From: Prorocentrum cordatum
Lineage: Eukaryota; Sar; Dinophyceae; Prorocentrales; Prorocentraceae
DNA length: 64,000 bases
Assembly: GCA_963575745.1 (NCBI GenBank)
Contig: CAUYUJ010020750.1
Span: 86,981 to 150,980, forward strand
Reading direction: 5' to 3'
The number at the start of each line of letters is the position of its first letter. The first letter of the stretch is position 1. Positions 22,775 to 33,800 of this stretch are shown one piece after another. The notes under the pieces were generated by a model that saw only the letters and a list, made by a program, of their open reading frames with translations, searched no databases and was not told the origin of the DNA. Position numbers and translations under genes: made by a program.

Positions 22775-23477
22775 GTGGAGGAGGAGGGAGAGGAACCTGA
22801 CGAAGAGGACGAAGGGGAGGAGGAGGAGGAGGAGGAGCAAAAGGAGGAGGATGAGGCGGAGGAGGAGGAGGAAAAGGAAGACGAGGAGGAGGAGGAGGAG
22901 GAGGAGGAGGAGGAAAAGGAGGAGGAATTGGAGTTGGAGTTGGAGGAGGATGAGCGAGAGGAGGAGGAGGAGGAGGAGGAGGAGGAGGAGGAGGAGGAGG
23001 AGGAGGAGGAGGAGGAGGAGGACGAGGATGAGGACGAGGACGAGGAGGACGAGGACGAGGACGAGGATGACGAGGAGAGAGAGGAGAGGAGGAGGAGAGG
23101 AGGAGGAGGAGGATGAGGAGGAGGAGGAGGAGCAGGAGCAGGAGGAGGAGGAGGAGGAGGAGGAGGGAGGAGGAGGAGGAGGAGGAGGAGGAGGAGGAGG
23201 AGGAGGACGAGCAGGAGCAGGAGGAGGAGGAGGAGGAGGAGGAGGAGGAGGAGGAGGAGAGGAGGAGGAAGAGGAGGAGGAGGAGGCGAGGAGGACGAGG
23301 AGGACGAGGAGGACGAGGAAGAGGAGGAGGAAGAGGAAATGGAGGAGGATGAGGAGGAGCAGGAAGAGGAAATGGAGGAGGATGAGGAGGAGCAGTAGGA
23401 GGAGGAGGAGGAGGAGGAGGAGGAGGAGTAGGACGAGGAGGCGGAGGAGGAGGAGGAGGAGGAGGAGGAGGAGGAGG
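22775..23477 (+). repeat. (GGA)n purine array
   Basis: About 700 bp almost wholly of GGA/GAG units with GAC and GAT variants, purine-rich on the + strand. The long ORFs here (poly-Arg, poly-Glu, or poly-Ser on the other strand) are repeat translations, not genes. Such tracts can form triplex (H-DNA) structures. Confidence 0.95.
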
Positions 23478-23533
23478 GCATTAGGGCGTTAGGGCCTTGG
23501 ACTGACGTCTCTCGCATCCTGCGACCTGATTAC

Positions 23534-24322
23534 TTAGTAATCAGGATCTTCAGGCTCATCACTCCTGTGCGCCAGGAGCCGAGCATCTTCTTCGAGACAC
23601 CTCTCAGCACGGCAAAACATAACCGCCTCACGGGGGTCACTGAATCCATGCAACTGAGCCACTCGATACATATCAAGAGCCTCGGGGAAAACCAACCCAT
23701 ACTCAGGCGCAGGGGCGCAAATCCGCTCCGAGGCCTCTTGAGTCACTCCCAGTCTCCCTTCCCACAACGCTCGGACCTCCTCAGACGGCTCAGCACACAC
23801 ACCGAGCATCGGGGGAGGGGACACCGTCGAATTGGGATGCAGGCCTCTTCGAAGCCTCGACCTCGGGGTCGCCAGACCTGGGTGCCTGGGGCCGAAACAG
23901 GGTCCCGCTAGGCCTTTCCCAGGCCTGTGGGAGAACTGCACACTCGCACCACACGAGATGCAAAACAACATTGGGGCCCCCGAGACATCACCGACGACGG
24001 GGGCCTGCACAACACTGTGCCCTGATAACTTCCAAGTCATACAACTCACCCCCTCAAGCCCCGAGATGTGGGGCACAAGGTCGGGAGAAGCAGCCGAGGA
24101 GCCAACGGAGGAGCCGAGAGCAGCAACACCAGAGCTAGCCGAGCCCTGACTCCCCTCGGGATACAGTCTAGCAGGAACGGCCTCAAAGATTCGCTCCCGC
24201 TCGCGCAGCTCCAGCCGCGCTTCAAACTTATCGACGAGCTCAGGTGGGACCTGCCCTGGCAGGTCGAGCACCACCTCCGCAGTCCCCCCCCCCCCTCCGA
24301 GTTTTCCAGAGCCCTCTATCAT
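23534..24322 (-). pseudogene. LINE C-terminal region with CCHC zinc knuckle (minus strand)
   Basis: This frame overlaps the end of the RNase H frame and continues the LINE ORF after a frameshift. It contains MLFCISCGASVQFSHRPGKG followed by LAGPC (C-x2-C-x7-H-x9-C) and RLRRGLHP. The same succession occurs at the C-terminus of the LINE at 43,960-50,386 (C-x2-C-x7-H-x7-C, then RGRHP). LINE C-terminal CCHC knuckles are known to bind element RNA or target DNA. The C-terminal 80 residues are helical and acidic and end at 23,534. Confidence 0.65.
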
Positions 24323-25090
24323 GCCGCCAGCTGTGCAACCGACGAAGCCACTCGGCGGCCTGTGTCACACGACGCTCGCAGCCTTCTACAAAAAGCTCCT
24401 GCTCCTCTTCTATGCACCACAACGTGGCTCCAGCACGGGCCCACTTGTCTGCCAGCCTGTTGCCTTCTTGGAGCATCCACAATTCTTCAAGAGACGTGGC
24501 CTCCTGCAGAGCACGGTGGGCCTTGACCTTGACTACTCTCGCTGAGTCTCCAACTTTGGACCACCACAGCTTCCACATGTGGCGGTGACAGTTGTCAGGA
24601 CTCAGGGCGGCGGTCGAGGATGTGGCACACGCTACTGACCCAGCACAATCACTGAACACTTCGAGCGGCACCCCAGCATCTCCGACGCACGGGGGTTCAC
24701 TAAATCTGGCCAGCATGTGAACCGCGTAGTCTTCCCCGTCCCGCGCCCACTGGTCAGGCCCCCACCCCCGAGGAACCACCCCATACATGCAGGCAACGAC
24801 ATTGCCTCCACTGTCTACTTGGACGGCTGACCATCCTGCCCTTCTGCAGGAGCCAAACTTCGTGTGAAACGCAGAACCATCGACAAACATGGCCCCCCCC
24901 CCCAGCGGCATCCAGGCACAGCCCCGGCAAAGCGAACCCAATTTTCCTCGGGCGCCTCGGGCTTCCCAAAGCAGCGCTCGGGGGAGGGAAACAAACACCT
25001 GGAACACATTTCGGCCTCATCCTCTCCAAGACGCGCCACGTTCCAGGCAGCCTGCCTAAGGCTTGCGGGCAGATCGGTCCTGCGAAACTC
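24240..25090 (-). pseudogene. LINE RNase H domain (minus strand)
   Basis: The frame at 24,240-25,007 encodes a type I RNase H that would degrade the RNA of the RNA-DNA hybrid. Motifs in order are AMFVDGSAF (Asp), AGWSAVQVDSGGNV, DGEDYAVHMLARF (Glu), EVFSDCAGSVA (Asp), VVKVKAHRALQE and GNRLADKWARAGA (final Asp). All four acidic positions are present. It follows the Cys/His segment in a different frame near 25,095, so the ORF is interrupted. Host RNase H1 is unlikely because the context is that of a LINE and a LINE-type zinc knuckle follows. Confidence 0.8.
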
Positions 25091-25274
25091 GGCCTAGCAG
25101 GGACAATCAATCCCACGGTGGAAAAGCGTGCCCCTGCAGCCGCACAACAAACACTTGTCCGACTCCGATGTTTTATATTTCGCCAGCCTCGCCTGAGGCC
25201 AGTGGGTGCCCGAGACCAGACTTCGGACCAGGTTACGCTCATGCCGAGCAAGGCCTTTATCAGCTTTGCCGTGC

Positions 25275-25856
25275 AGGAGGAGGAGGAGGAGGAGGAGGAG
25301 GAGGACGAGGAGGAGGGGGAGGAGGAAAGGGAGGAGGAGGATGAGGGAGAGGAGGAGGAGGAGGAGGAGGAGGAGGAGGAGGAGGAGGAGGAGGGAGGAG
25401 GAGGTTGAGGAGGAGGAGGAGTTGGAGTTGGAGTTGGAGGAGGGGGAGGAGGAGGAGGGGAGGAGGAGGAGGAGGAGGAGGAGGAGGAGGAGAGGATGGA
25501 AAGCAGGAGGAGGAGGAGCATGACGAGGAGGAGGAGGAGGTTGAGGAGGAGGAGGAGGAGGCGGATGAACATGAAACGGATGACGAGGAGGAGGAGGAGG
25601 AGGAGGAGGAGGAGGAAGAAGACGGTGAGGAGTAGGAGGAGGAGGAGGACTACAAGGAAAATGCGGAGGAGCAGGAGGAGGAGGACGAGGAGGAGGAGAA
25701 GAAGGAGGGGAAGGAGGAGGAGGCGGAGGAGAGGGAGGAGGAGGAGGAGTTGGAAGAGGAGGAGGAGGAAGAGGCGGAGGAGGATGATCAGGTCGAACAC
25801 AAGGGGGAAGATTTGGAGGAGTCAGAGGAGGTACCGGAGGAAGAGGAGGAGGAGGA
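25275..25856 (+). repeat. (GGA)n purine array
   Basis: About 580 bp of GGA/GAG units with GTT-, GAT- and GCG-containing variants. Purine strand on top. It flanks the minus-strand LINE on its 5' side. Confidence 0.95.
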
Positions 25857-26575
25857 CTATTAATACTAATCGTAGTCAGACACATGAAACGACTAACCGC
25901 CATACCATCAACATTAATACCTAGAAAATAAGCATATTAACACTGTAGTTAAGAAGACACATAATAAGGTAAACTAATACTAATACGAGGAGTACTATTG
26001 AACATCATGGTGCGAATGCGAAGACTAAAGACAATACGTATAAGGGGAACCGTATACACTCTACGAATACTAGTAACACTTCTACTAGCAAGAATACATG
26101 TACTACACATGCGAATAACAATGATATTAATATGAAGGCTTGTCATCGTACTGTTATTAAGAATAATTCTACTGATACGATGGTAAAACAAGGAGCAATA
26201 CGAATAATGTTCAAACTGCTACGACATATAAATGCTAGTGCTACTACTGATACTGACGATATACCTCTCATTACTAACAGTGTCACTACTACACAATAAT
26301 GAGAAGCAGGCGAATCCCACAACTAGTACCAGCACGTTTAATACTCGTGCTGATAATATTACTAACACATGATACGTAATAATCATCAACAGCATAAGAG
26401 CAACAGCGCACACCATGCGAATACTAGTAGTAGTAATGTGACTACGAATCATAAGGAACATACTAAGACTACTAAGAAACACTTTACTAATCATAATCAT
26501 GCGTAATGCTCCTAATGCTACTACTCTTACTAGAATAATTTTGCTAATGCTAATACAGATAACGCTACTCATACT
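25857..26575. repeat. AT-rich degenerate trinucleotide tract
   Basis: AT-rich DNA with a loose period of three (ACT, AAT, ATA units, for example AATACTAATACGA and ACGAATACTAGTAACAC). It looks like an old, mutated trinucleotide array. No gene is supported. Confidence 0.6.
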
Positions 26576-26783
26576 AAGAGGAGAAGGAAGAGGAGGCGGA
26601 GGAGGAGGAGGAGGAGGAGGAGGAGGAGGAAGGGGAGGAATGTGAGGGGGAGGAGGAGGAGGAGGAGGAGGAGGAGGAGGAAAAAAAGAAAGAGGAGGAG
26701 GAAGAGGAGGAGGCGGATGAGGAAACATAGGAAGAGGAGGGGGAGGAGGAGGAGGAGGAGGAGGAGGAGGAGGAGGAGGACGA
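26576..26783 (+). repeat. (GGA)n purine array
   Basis: About 205 bp of GGA-type units with a short AAAAAAAG interruption; purine strand on top. It opens the first of two duplicated modules. Confidence 0.92.
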
Positions 26784-27100
26784 CGACCAGATGAACGACG
26801 TTGCAATGAACCCTTCTTCCAAGCTCCCTCTTCGTACGCCCCACAACATAATATTTTGGCATTGCGTGGAGTGGCCCACTAGAAGACAACAGTTTGGGAA
26901 TCCTGAGTCGTGCCAGGCAAAGTTCCTGGGACTTCAGCGCCGCGCATCAACATTAATGTTGCGCCCTCACAGTCCTATATCGTGCTGGAGTACCCTTTCC
27001 GATATGCCGACGCGTCGAATCGACATGATTGTTGCGTCGTTCCTGGGACTTAGACTGTGCGGATCCTTGAACTTGCTGTAAAATTGAACCCTGGATGTGC
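26784..27100. repeat. module spacer, copy 1
   Basis: A roughly 300-bp unique-looking segment similar to 27,820-28,165. Shared landmarks are CCAAGCTCCCTCTTC near the start, AATCCTGA/TCGTGCCAG, and CGCATCAAC with TGTTGCG. It links a GGA array to the 82-bp satellite. No coding potential is apparent. Confidence 0.6.
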
Positions 27101-27410
27101 ACGGCGCTAAGGCGAGAACCGCATGCTGTAAACCACCCGCCCTCAATCATTGAAACAGCCGCATACGCTTCACACGAATGTCCGCGGCGATCATGCGAAA
27201 ACCACATGTTGAAAACCATCGCCATCCATCCGTGAAGCTGTTGCAACTGTTTAGCGCGAATGTCCACCGCGCCCACGCGAGAACCACATGTTGAAAACAC
27301 CCGCCCCGCGTTCGTGAAACTGTTGCAGACTTTGCACTTGAATGTCCGCGGCGTCCAGGCGAGAACCACATTTTGAAAAGGACCCGCCCTCCATCTGTGA
27401 AGTTGTTGCA
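27101..27410. repeat. 82-84-bp satellite, block 1 (about 4 units)
   Basis: Diverged tandem units with landmarks GCGCTAAGGCGAGA..CCACATTTTGAAAA..CCGCCCTCAATC..GTGAA. The unit phase points are near 27,104, 27,187, 27,269 and 27,351. The units here are more diverged than those of block 2. Confidence 0.75.
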
Positions 27411-27550
27411 GGGGGAGGAGGAGGTGGAGGAGGAGGAGGAGGAGGAAGAGGAGGAGGAGGGCGATGAGGACGAGGAGGACGAGGAGGACGAGGAAAACGA
27501 GGAGTTGGAGGAGGAGGAGGAGGAGGAGGAGGAGGGTGGAAGAGGAGGGG
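27411..27550 (+). repeat. (GGA)n purine array
   Basis: About 140 bp of GGA/GAC units, purine strand on top, starting directly in the end of satellite block 1. Confidence 0.9.
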
Positions 27551-27738
27551 AAGGCGGAAGGGGAGGGGGATTGGGCTCGGCTGGACTGGCTTAGCCTGGC
27601 TGCTGCAGCGAGGGCCTCCCGGATACTCGGGCGGGCGACGTCCTTTTTGGCGGGGGCCCCCGGTACTAGCGTGCTGCATGGCCGCTCGCTTGGGACGGGG
27701 AGGGGGTCGAGCCCATGGGGAGAGGGAGGGAGGGGTAT
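27551..27738. other. unassigned spacer
   Basis: About 190 bp of GC-rich sequence between two GGA arrays. Nothing recognisable. Confidence 0.4.
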
Positions 27739-27819
27739 GAAGAGGAGGAGGAGGAGGAGGAGAAGGAGGAAGAGGAGGAGGAGGAGGAGGTGGAGGAAGG
27801 GTAGGAGGAGGAGGAGGAC
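27739..27819 (+). repeat. (GGA)n purine array
   Basis: About 80 bp of GGA units with AGA variants; purine strand on top. It precedes module spacer copy 2. Confidence 0.9.
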
Positions 27820-28165
27820 CAGTGCAACCCGACAGTCATCAACGAGGTTGGAGCAAACCCTCCCTCCAAGCTCCCTCTTCATGTGCCGCTACAACGGTTC
27901 ATTTTCATTGATGGAACTGCCTCGTTGGAAGACACCCGTTGAAGACCCTGAAGCATGCCAAAGCATTGTTCTCGGGATTCCAACGCCACGCATCAACTTA
28001 ACTGTTGCGTCTTGACGATCCTGAATCGTGCCAGAACGCCATTCCTAGGACTTCCGCACAGAATCAACGCAGCAGTTGCACCCGCATCGTCTGGAATCTT
28101 TCCAAAATACCGTTTCGGATACGTTGATGATGGGAATCCGTGAAAGTCTTGAGAATTTGTATAAC
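27820..28165. repeat. module spacer, copy 2
   Basis: Related to 26,784-27,100 (same landmarks CCAAGCTCCCTCTTC, TCCTGAATCGTGCCAG, CGCATCAAC), again leading from a GGA array into the 82-bp satellite. So the GGA-spacer-satellite module is duplicated. Confidence 0.6.
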
Positions 28166-28660
28166 GATTGTGCCCCGCGCTAAGGCGAGAGCCACATTTT
28201 GAGAATGAACTGCCCTCAATCCGTGAAGCTCTTGCAACATTTTACAACGATTGCGCGCGGCGCTAAGGCGAGAGCCACATTTTGAGAACGACTTGCCCTC
28301 AATCCGTGAAGCTCTTGCAAATGTTTTACAACGATTGCGCGCCTCGCTAAGGCGAGAGCCACATTTTGAAAACCACTCGCCCTCAATATGTGAAGCTCTT
28401 GCAATTTTTCAAACGAAAGTGCGCCGCGCTAAGGCGGGAGCCACATTCTGAAAACGACCCGCCATCAATCCGTGAAATCTTGCAAATTCTTAAAACGAGT
28501 GTACGCGGCGCTAAGGCGAGAGCCACATTTTGAAAACGACCCACCCTCAATCCGCGAAGGTCTTGCAAATTTTCAAACGAATGTGCGCCGCGCTGAGGCG
28601 AGAGCAACATTTTGAAAACCACCCGCCCTCCATCTGTGAAACGGTCGTCACTTTTTAAGC
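28166..28660. repeat. 82-84-bp satellite, block 2 (6 units)
   Basis: Tandem units starting GCGCTAAGGCGAGAGCCACA at about 28,177, 28,260, 28,344, 28,426, 28,508 and 28,590. The spacing is 83, 84, 82, 82 and 82 bp. Each unit contains CCCTCAATCCGTGAAG and TTGCAAATTTT-like segments. Confidence 0.9.
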
Positions 28661-28763
28661 TTCAGAGTCATAAGTGGTGGGGAAGTCTCAGGCGAAACGC
28701 CCGGCTCGCCCTAAAATCTGGCCTCGGGGTGCGACAGGGAGAACTTATTCATAAAGGAAAAGG

Positions 28764-28978
28764 AATGGAGGAGAAGGAGGAGGAGGAGGAGGAGGAGGCG
28801 GAGGAGAAGGAGGAACAGAACAGGAGCAGGAGTAGGATCAGGAGCAGGAGGAGCAGCAGGAGGAGGCGAAGAAGGAGGATGAGGAGGAGGGACGGGGAAT
28901 AGGGGGAGGGGGAGGAGGGGGAGGAGGGGAAGAGGCAGAGGAGGGGGAGGAGGCGGAGGAGGCGAAAGAGAGGGGGTG
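28764..28978 (+). repeat. (GGA)n purine array
   Basis: About 215 bp of GGA, AGG and GGGGA units with CAGGAG variants; purine strand on top. The about 100 bp before it (28,661-28,763) hold nothing recognisable. Confidence 0.9.
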
Positions 28979-29147
28979 GATGAATGGCGGGTGGGAGGGC
29001 CACGGGCAGGCGGAAGACAACTTATGACGATGGAGGTACGCCTTTACCAATAATACCACTTCCTGGTAAATCAGTCGCAGTTGCGATATCGGCCGCAGTA
29101 TTGGTGGCCGAGGCGGTAATGGTAGAGATCGTGGTAGTCGTGGAAGT

Positions 29148-29958
29148 AATGTCGATGATGCGGAGGATGTTGCCGATTCCGACGACTATGAAGACGACGA
29201 TGTCGACGGTGATGTTTCTAATGCTCATGATGACGATGACCACGACGATGATGATGCTGATGATGATGGTGCTGATGATGATCATGATGATGATCATGAT
29301 GATGATGACGATGCTGATGCTGATGATGATGGTGGTGGTGATAGTGATGCTGACGATGCTGCTGCTGATGATGATCATCATCATGCTGATGCTGCTGCTG
29401 ATGCTGATGATGACGGCGATGCTGATGCTGATCATGAAACTGCCTATGTCTGTAAGTATGACGGGGGAGTGACGGTGAGAACAATGGTAGTACGGACGAT
29501 GATGATAATGATTGTGGTGGTGATGATGGTGGTGGTGATATTGAAGATAGCGATAATGTTGCCGACGATGATGATGCTGATCTTGATGCTGATGCTGATG
29601 ATAATGATGACGGTGGTGATGTTGGCGATGATGATGCTGCTGCTGATGCTGATGATGATGATGCCGATTATGATGCTGATGCTGGTTATGACGATGATAC
29701 TGACGATGATACCGATGATGATGCTGATGCTGATACTGCTGATGATGCTGATGCTGATGCTGAGGATGATGATGGTGATGAAGTCGATGATGCTGATTCT
29801 GCTTATGATGATGCTGCTGATGATGAGGATGATGATTACGATGGTGCTATTGATGATGTTGATGATGCTGATGCCGATGATGATGATGATGATGCTGTTG
29901 TTGATGATGCTGGTGATGATGATGATGTTGTTGATGATGATGATGATGATGGCGATGC

Positions 29959-30006
<48 letters not shown>

Positions 30007-30326
30007 CGAGGATGATGACGATACCGTTGCTGTTGTTGATGATGACTATGATGCTGCTGATGATGTTGATGACGATGATGATGTGGATGAAGATGCATAT
30101 GAGGATTATGATGATGCTGATGCTGATGATGATGATGATGATGCTGATGCTGATGCTGATGCTGCTGCCGATGCTGATGATGATGACGACGCTGCTGCTG
30201 CTTATGCTGATGCTGGTGCTGCTGATGATGATGATGACGATGATGATGCTGATGATGTTGATGAAGATACTGCTGCTGCTGCTGCAGCTGATGATGGTGA
30301 TCATGATGCTGATGATGCTTGTCACT
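29148..30326 (+). repeat. (GAT)n-derived trinucleotide array
   Basis: About 1.2 kb of GAT units mixed with GCT and GAC. All long ORFs here (poly-Met, poly-Asp or poly-Ile/His) are repeat translations. The array ends exactly where the tyrosine-recombinase retrotransposon starts. The preceding 28,979-29,147 holds nothing recognisable. Confidence 0.92.
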
Positions 30327-30385
30327 ATGCTCCTTCTTATCCCCATCGCGCCCGCTGATTGCAGTCGTCTGCAGCTTCTCGGCCC
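30327..30385 (+). repeat. terminal repeat A1 (59 bp)
   Basis: The bases starting ATGCTCCTTCTTATCCCC and ending CAGCTTCTCGGCCC are repeated exactly at 40,125-40,183. A1 follows the GAT array directly and marks the 5' end of the element. Confidence 0.9.
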
Positions 30386-30801
30386 TAAGCTTGCGGCGCT
30401 CGCCCCCCTCCCCGCCCCGCCGCGCGCGCGGCCGAGGCGCCGAGGGGCCCGCGCCCGCCACCGCCGCGCAGGTCTCTTCGACTTCTACGTGGCGGTGTTC
30501 TTCCTCTTGGGCTACACGCGGGACGCCGCCAAAGGCGGTTGTCCCGGCGCTTCCTGCGCGCTCGGACTGGGCGGGGCTCGCACCTTTGCCCCGCCGGACC
30601 GAGCTCGCGCGGGGTGCGGCCGACCGCCTCCCGCGGCTGTCGGCGGCGGAAAAGGTTCACCCTTTCCGCTCGGGCGCCGCTGCTCCCTGGCAGCGTGCGC
30701 CCGCGGTACTTTGCACTGGCTCCCGCCAGTTTCCCTAGCGGGCCCCTTTCCCTGCTGGGGGGGGCGCCCACCAGGCGGCCTAGCCTTAGGCGCCTGTCGT
30801 C
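30386..30801 (+). other. 5' leader of the tyrosine-recombinase element
   Basis: GC-rich stretch between A1 and ORF1. Short Arg/Ala-rich ORFs on both strands are not convincing. It probably holds the promoter and leader; no motif was recognised. Confidence 0.45.
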
Positions 30802-33800
30802 ATGGCGTCGTGCCCTACGGCGCCAGCGGCTGAGCTCCTCCAAACACTCCTCTCCTTTCCCCTCCCCCTTTCTTCTCCGTATACGGGGGGTGCGGGCAGG
30901 GAGGAGGGCGAGGAGGAGGACGCATTAGATTCGGGTGCCTCGCGAGTTGCGCCGCCTCAGCCCGCACTCGCCAGTGGACGCCAGCCGCCGCGCAACCCTC
31001 AGTGCCCGCCGGCCCGTGCCAGACGTCAGCCGCCGCGCAACCCTCAGTGCCCGCCGCTCCGTGCCGGTCGGATCGAAGACGTAGAGGCGCGGCGCGCGAA
31101 GGTAACCGCAAGAAGGGTGGGGGAGACGGATGAGGGGAATCCTTCTAACCTTCACCTCCTCGCCCCTTCCCCTCCCTACCTCGCAGCGCCGCGGCTCACC
31201 CGGGGCCCCGCGTGTGCAGCGGACACACGGAGGCCGTCTAACGCGGCCCATCAGATCGCAGGTGCCCATGCGGCGGTCTTGCCTTCGTCGTTCGAGCCGG
31301 TCGCCTTGCTGGCGAGCGCACCTGAAGGGTTGGAGCACCCGCTGTCACCCATTCAGCCTCCTCTGGGCCTCGCCAGCCTGGAGTCCAGCGCCGTGGCGCC
31401 GCCGTCGACGCACGTCTGCGCGACCGCTGCGCTGGTTGGGACTCCGGCGCTTGGCAGCAATATTCACCTGGTCGCTACGCCAGGTGGTACCTCGACGGCT
31501 CGGTGTCACCGCCCACCACCTGGGCTGGAGGCGCTGTCGGGTCCCGAGGCCTGGTGTGCGGGTCCGCCTCTGGACCTCACCGGTTTGGAGGCGGGCGTGC
31601 GGATGCCGCCGTCGCGTCATCCCTGCTCGACCGTTGTCGAGGTGGGGGTCCCCATGCTTAGTGCCGGGACCCACCTGTGGGCCTCCGATTCGGGGCGAAC
31701 CGTGATCCCGTTCTTGCGGACCCCGCCCCCGCCTCCGGCGCAACCTCCTGCGCTCGGTGCCGCCCGTTCAAGCTTCCTTGACATTTCGCAGTCGCTCGGG
31801 CTAAGCGGGGGCCCACCCACGCCCCCGATCGGCCCGCCGCGCCACGATGTGGCGGTTGCATTGGAGCCAGGCGCCACCGCCAGTACATCCTGGGCGGCCC
31901 GCGCAGCGGTTGCTCGCGAGTCATCCTTGACGCCCCCCCTCGCCGCCACGCCGGGGGTCGGTGGGCGGGGGGTCGCCTCGAGCACTTCGGACCCGGATGC
32001 TGCTCCCAGACTCGCCAATGGCGGGCCCCCGGCGATGTTCGGGGGACCCTCTGCGGTGCGCGCAGTTTCGCTTGCGATCAGTCCCACCACTGCGAGGGCG
32101 CCCGCTGCCATCGGTAGCGTGGTGGACGCGCCAGGAACGCCCGTCCGCACAGCCTCGACCGAAGCTGCGATCCCTACGCCTCGGGGCGCTTGCACTTGTA
32201 ACGCAGCGGGCACTCAAGCAGCGGAGTCAACTCCAGGCCTCGTCGGCTCCGCCGCGGGCTCCTCGGGTGAAGGCGTCGCCGCAGCCGCAGCCATTCCAGC
32301 GCGGCCCCGACGCCTCTCGTGCGATCGGATCCAGGGCCTCGCCGCGTCGATCCCTGCTCGCGCTCGCGAGCGCCTGCTGGCCGACCCTCGTGGTCTGAGC
32401 TCTTCTCCGTCACCACTGGTAGGCATGCGCCCTTCCAGCGATGCTGTTACGGCCCCGCAGGGAGGGGTTCGTGCCGCCGGTGGGAAGTCAGGAGCGGGCT
32501 CGTCCACGGCGGCCGCGACGCCCCGGGATGCGGTCCCTGCGTTCTGCTCTGTCCGAGGGGCCGCTTTCGCCACGGGCTCCTCGGGCGAATGCGCCGCCGC
32601 AGCCGTTGCCACTCCAGCGCGGCCCCGACGCCTCTCGTGCGATCGGATCCAGGGCCTCGCCGCGTCGATCCCTGCTCGCGCTCGCGAGCGCCTGCGGGCC
32701 GACCCTCGTGGTCTGAGCCCTTCTCCGTCACCACTGGTAGGCATGCGCCCCTCCAGCGATGCTGTTACGGCCCCGCAGGGAGGGGTTCGTGCCGCCGGTG
32801 GGACGTCAGGAGCGGGCTCGTCCGCGGCGGCCGCGACGCCCCGGGATGCGGTCCCTGCGTTCCGCTCTGTCCGAGGGGCCGCTTTCGCCGCGGGCTCCTC
32901 GGATGAAGGCGTCGCCGCAGTCACTGCCACTCCAGCGCGGCCCCGACGCCGCTCGGCCTCCACCAACAGCGCTGCCGCACTCCCCGCCTTCAGGCTCCGA
33001 CGAGTTCGTCGGGTCCGCACTCGGCGTGGAGGACGGCGGGGTCGTCGGGCCGTCGATGGTAGCTGCCGTGCCGCTCACGCTCCAGCCCATGCTGGTGCAG
33101 CTGCCTCGTCTACGGACGCCCTTTCTGGTGCTTCAGAGGCCGCTTCTGGGGCCCCTGTCCAAGGGAGCCGCCGCTCGCGCTTCAATCGGAGCGTGCGCGA
33201 GGAAGCGGCAGCAATGTTGCGCTTCGGAAGTGCACCGCCCGTTGCCGTGCCTCCTGCGGCTGGAGCCCCGCCACGGTTTTCAGCTTCAGCCGAAGCTGCG
33301 GTGGCCCCGTCGGTAGGCATGTGCTCTGCCGGCGATGCTGGTGCGGCCCCGCAGGAAGGGGCTCGTGCCGCCGACGGGGTCACCGCGGAGGGGGGTGCAC
33401 GCGCCGCCCAGGCCAGCGGCTACCAAGGCGGAGCCCCCGACGAGCCTCCTCGGCTCCAAGCTGTCGGTGGCCCTGCCATGGACCAAGAGGGCTCCGGGCA
33501 GCCCCGAGCCGGCCCCGCCGACCAAGGTGCCTCTTACCCCCAATCAGTTGGAGCCGCCCACGTCGGGCGGGTCGAACGGGGTGCTGGATGTGCTCGGCCG
33601 CCGCCGCCGGGGAGGTCTCATCCCGCGGCCGCCGCCCGCCGCTTCTGGACCGAGCGAGGTCGCGATGGTAGGGATGCGCAGGTGCAGCGCGGCTGTTTCG
33701 GCGCCGCTGGGCCCCGTGCGTGCCGCCATGGTGATTCTCGTTCGCTCCAGGCGCTTCCCCCGCTCCTCCTGGCCATCCTGGTCCCAGCGTGGGCGTCGGG

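Larger units (their letters stand above)
23478..25274 (-). mobile_element. 5'-truncated LINE on the minus strand, inside GGA arrays
   Basis: Reading on the minus strand from 25,274 down: a Cys/His segment (SDKCLLCG then GTLFHRGIDCP at about 25,170-25,095), an RNase H domain, then a C-terminal zinc knuckle. This is the 3' third of a LINE like the one at 43,960. RT and endonuclease are missing. The element side begins abruptly where the GGA array ends and stops about 50 bp after the last codon, where the next GGA array begins, so it was 5'-truncated and inserted in a GGA array. The terminal bases on the minus strand are CCCTAACGCCCTAATGCCC. Confidence 0.75.

Noticed and set aside
23478-23500. 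Telomere-derived sequence (TTAGGG twice)
   Set aside because: Only two imperfect TTAGGGC units are present; too short to call telomeric, and it lies at a LINE 3' end.
22775-23517. Long ORFs encoding poly-Glu, poly-Arg or poly-Ser proteins in GGA arrays
   Set aside because: They are translations of a trinucleotide repeat in all frames; same for 25.3-25.9, 26.6-26.8, 40.6-40.9 and 54.5-54.6 kb.
28166-28660. CRISPR-like array
   Set aside because: The whole 82-84-bp unit is repeated, with no unique spacers between short repeats; this is a eukaryotic satellite.
29148-30346. ORF of 454 codons (29,469-30,833) as a gene
   Set aside because: It is GAT-repeat translation (Met/Leu/Asp runs) followed by GC-rich leader of the next element.
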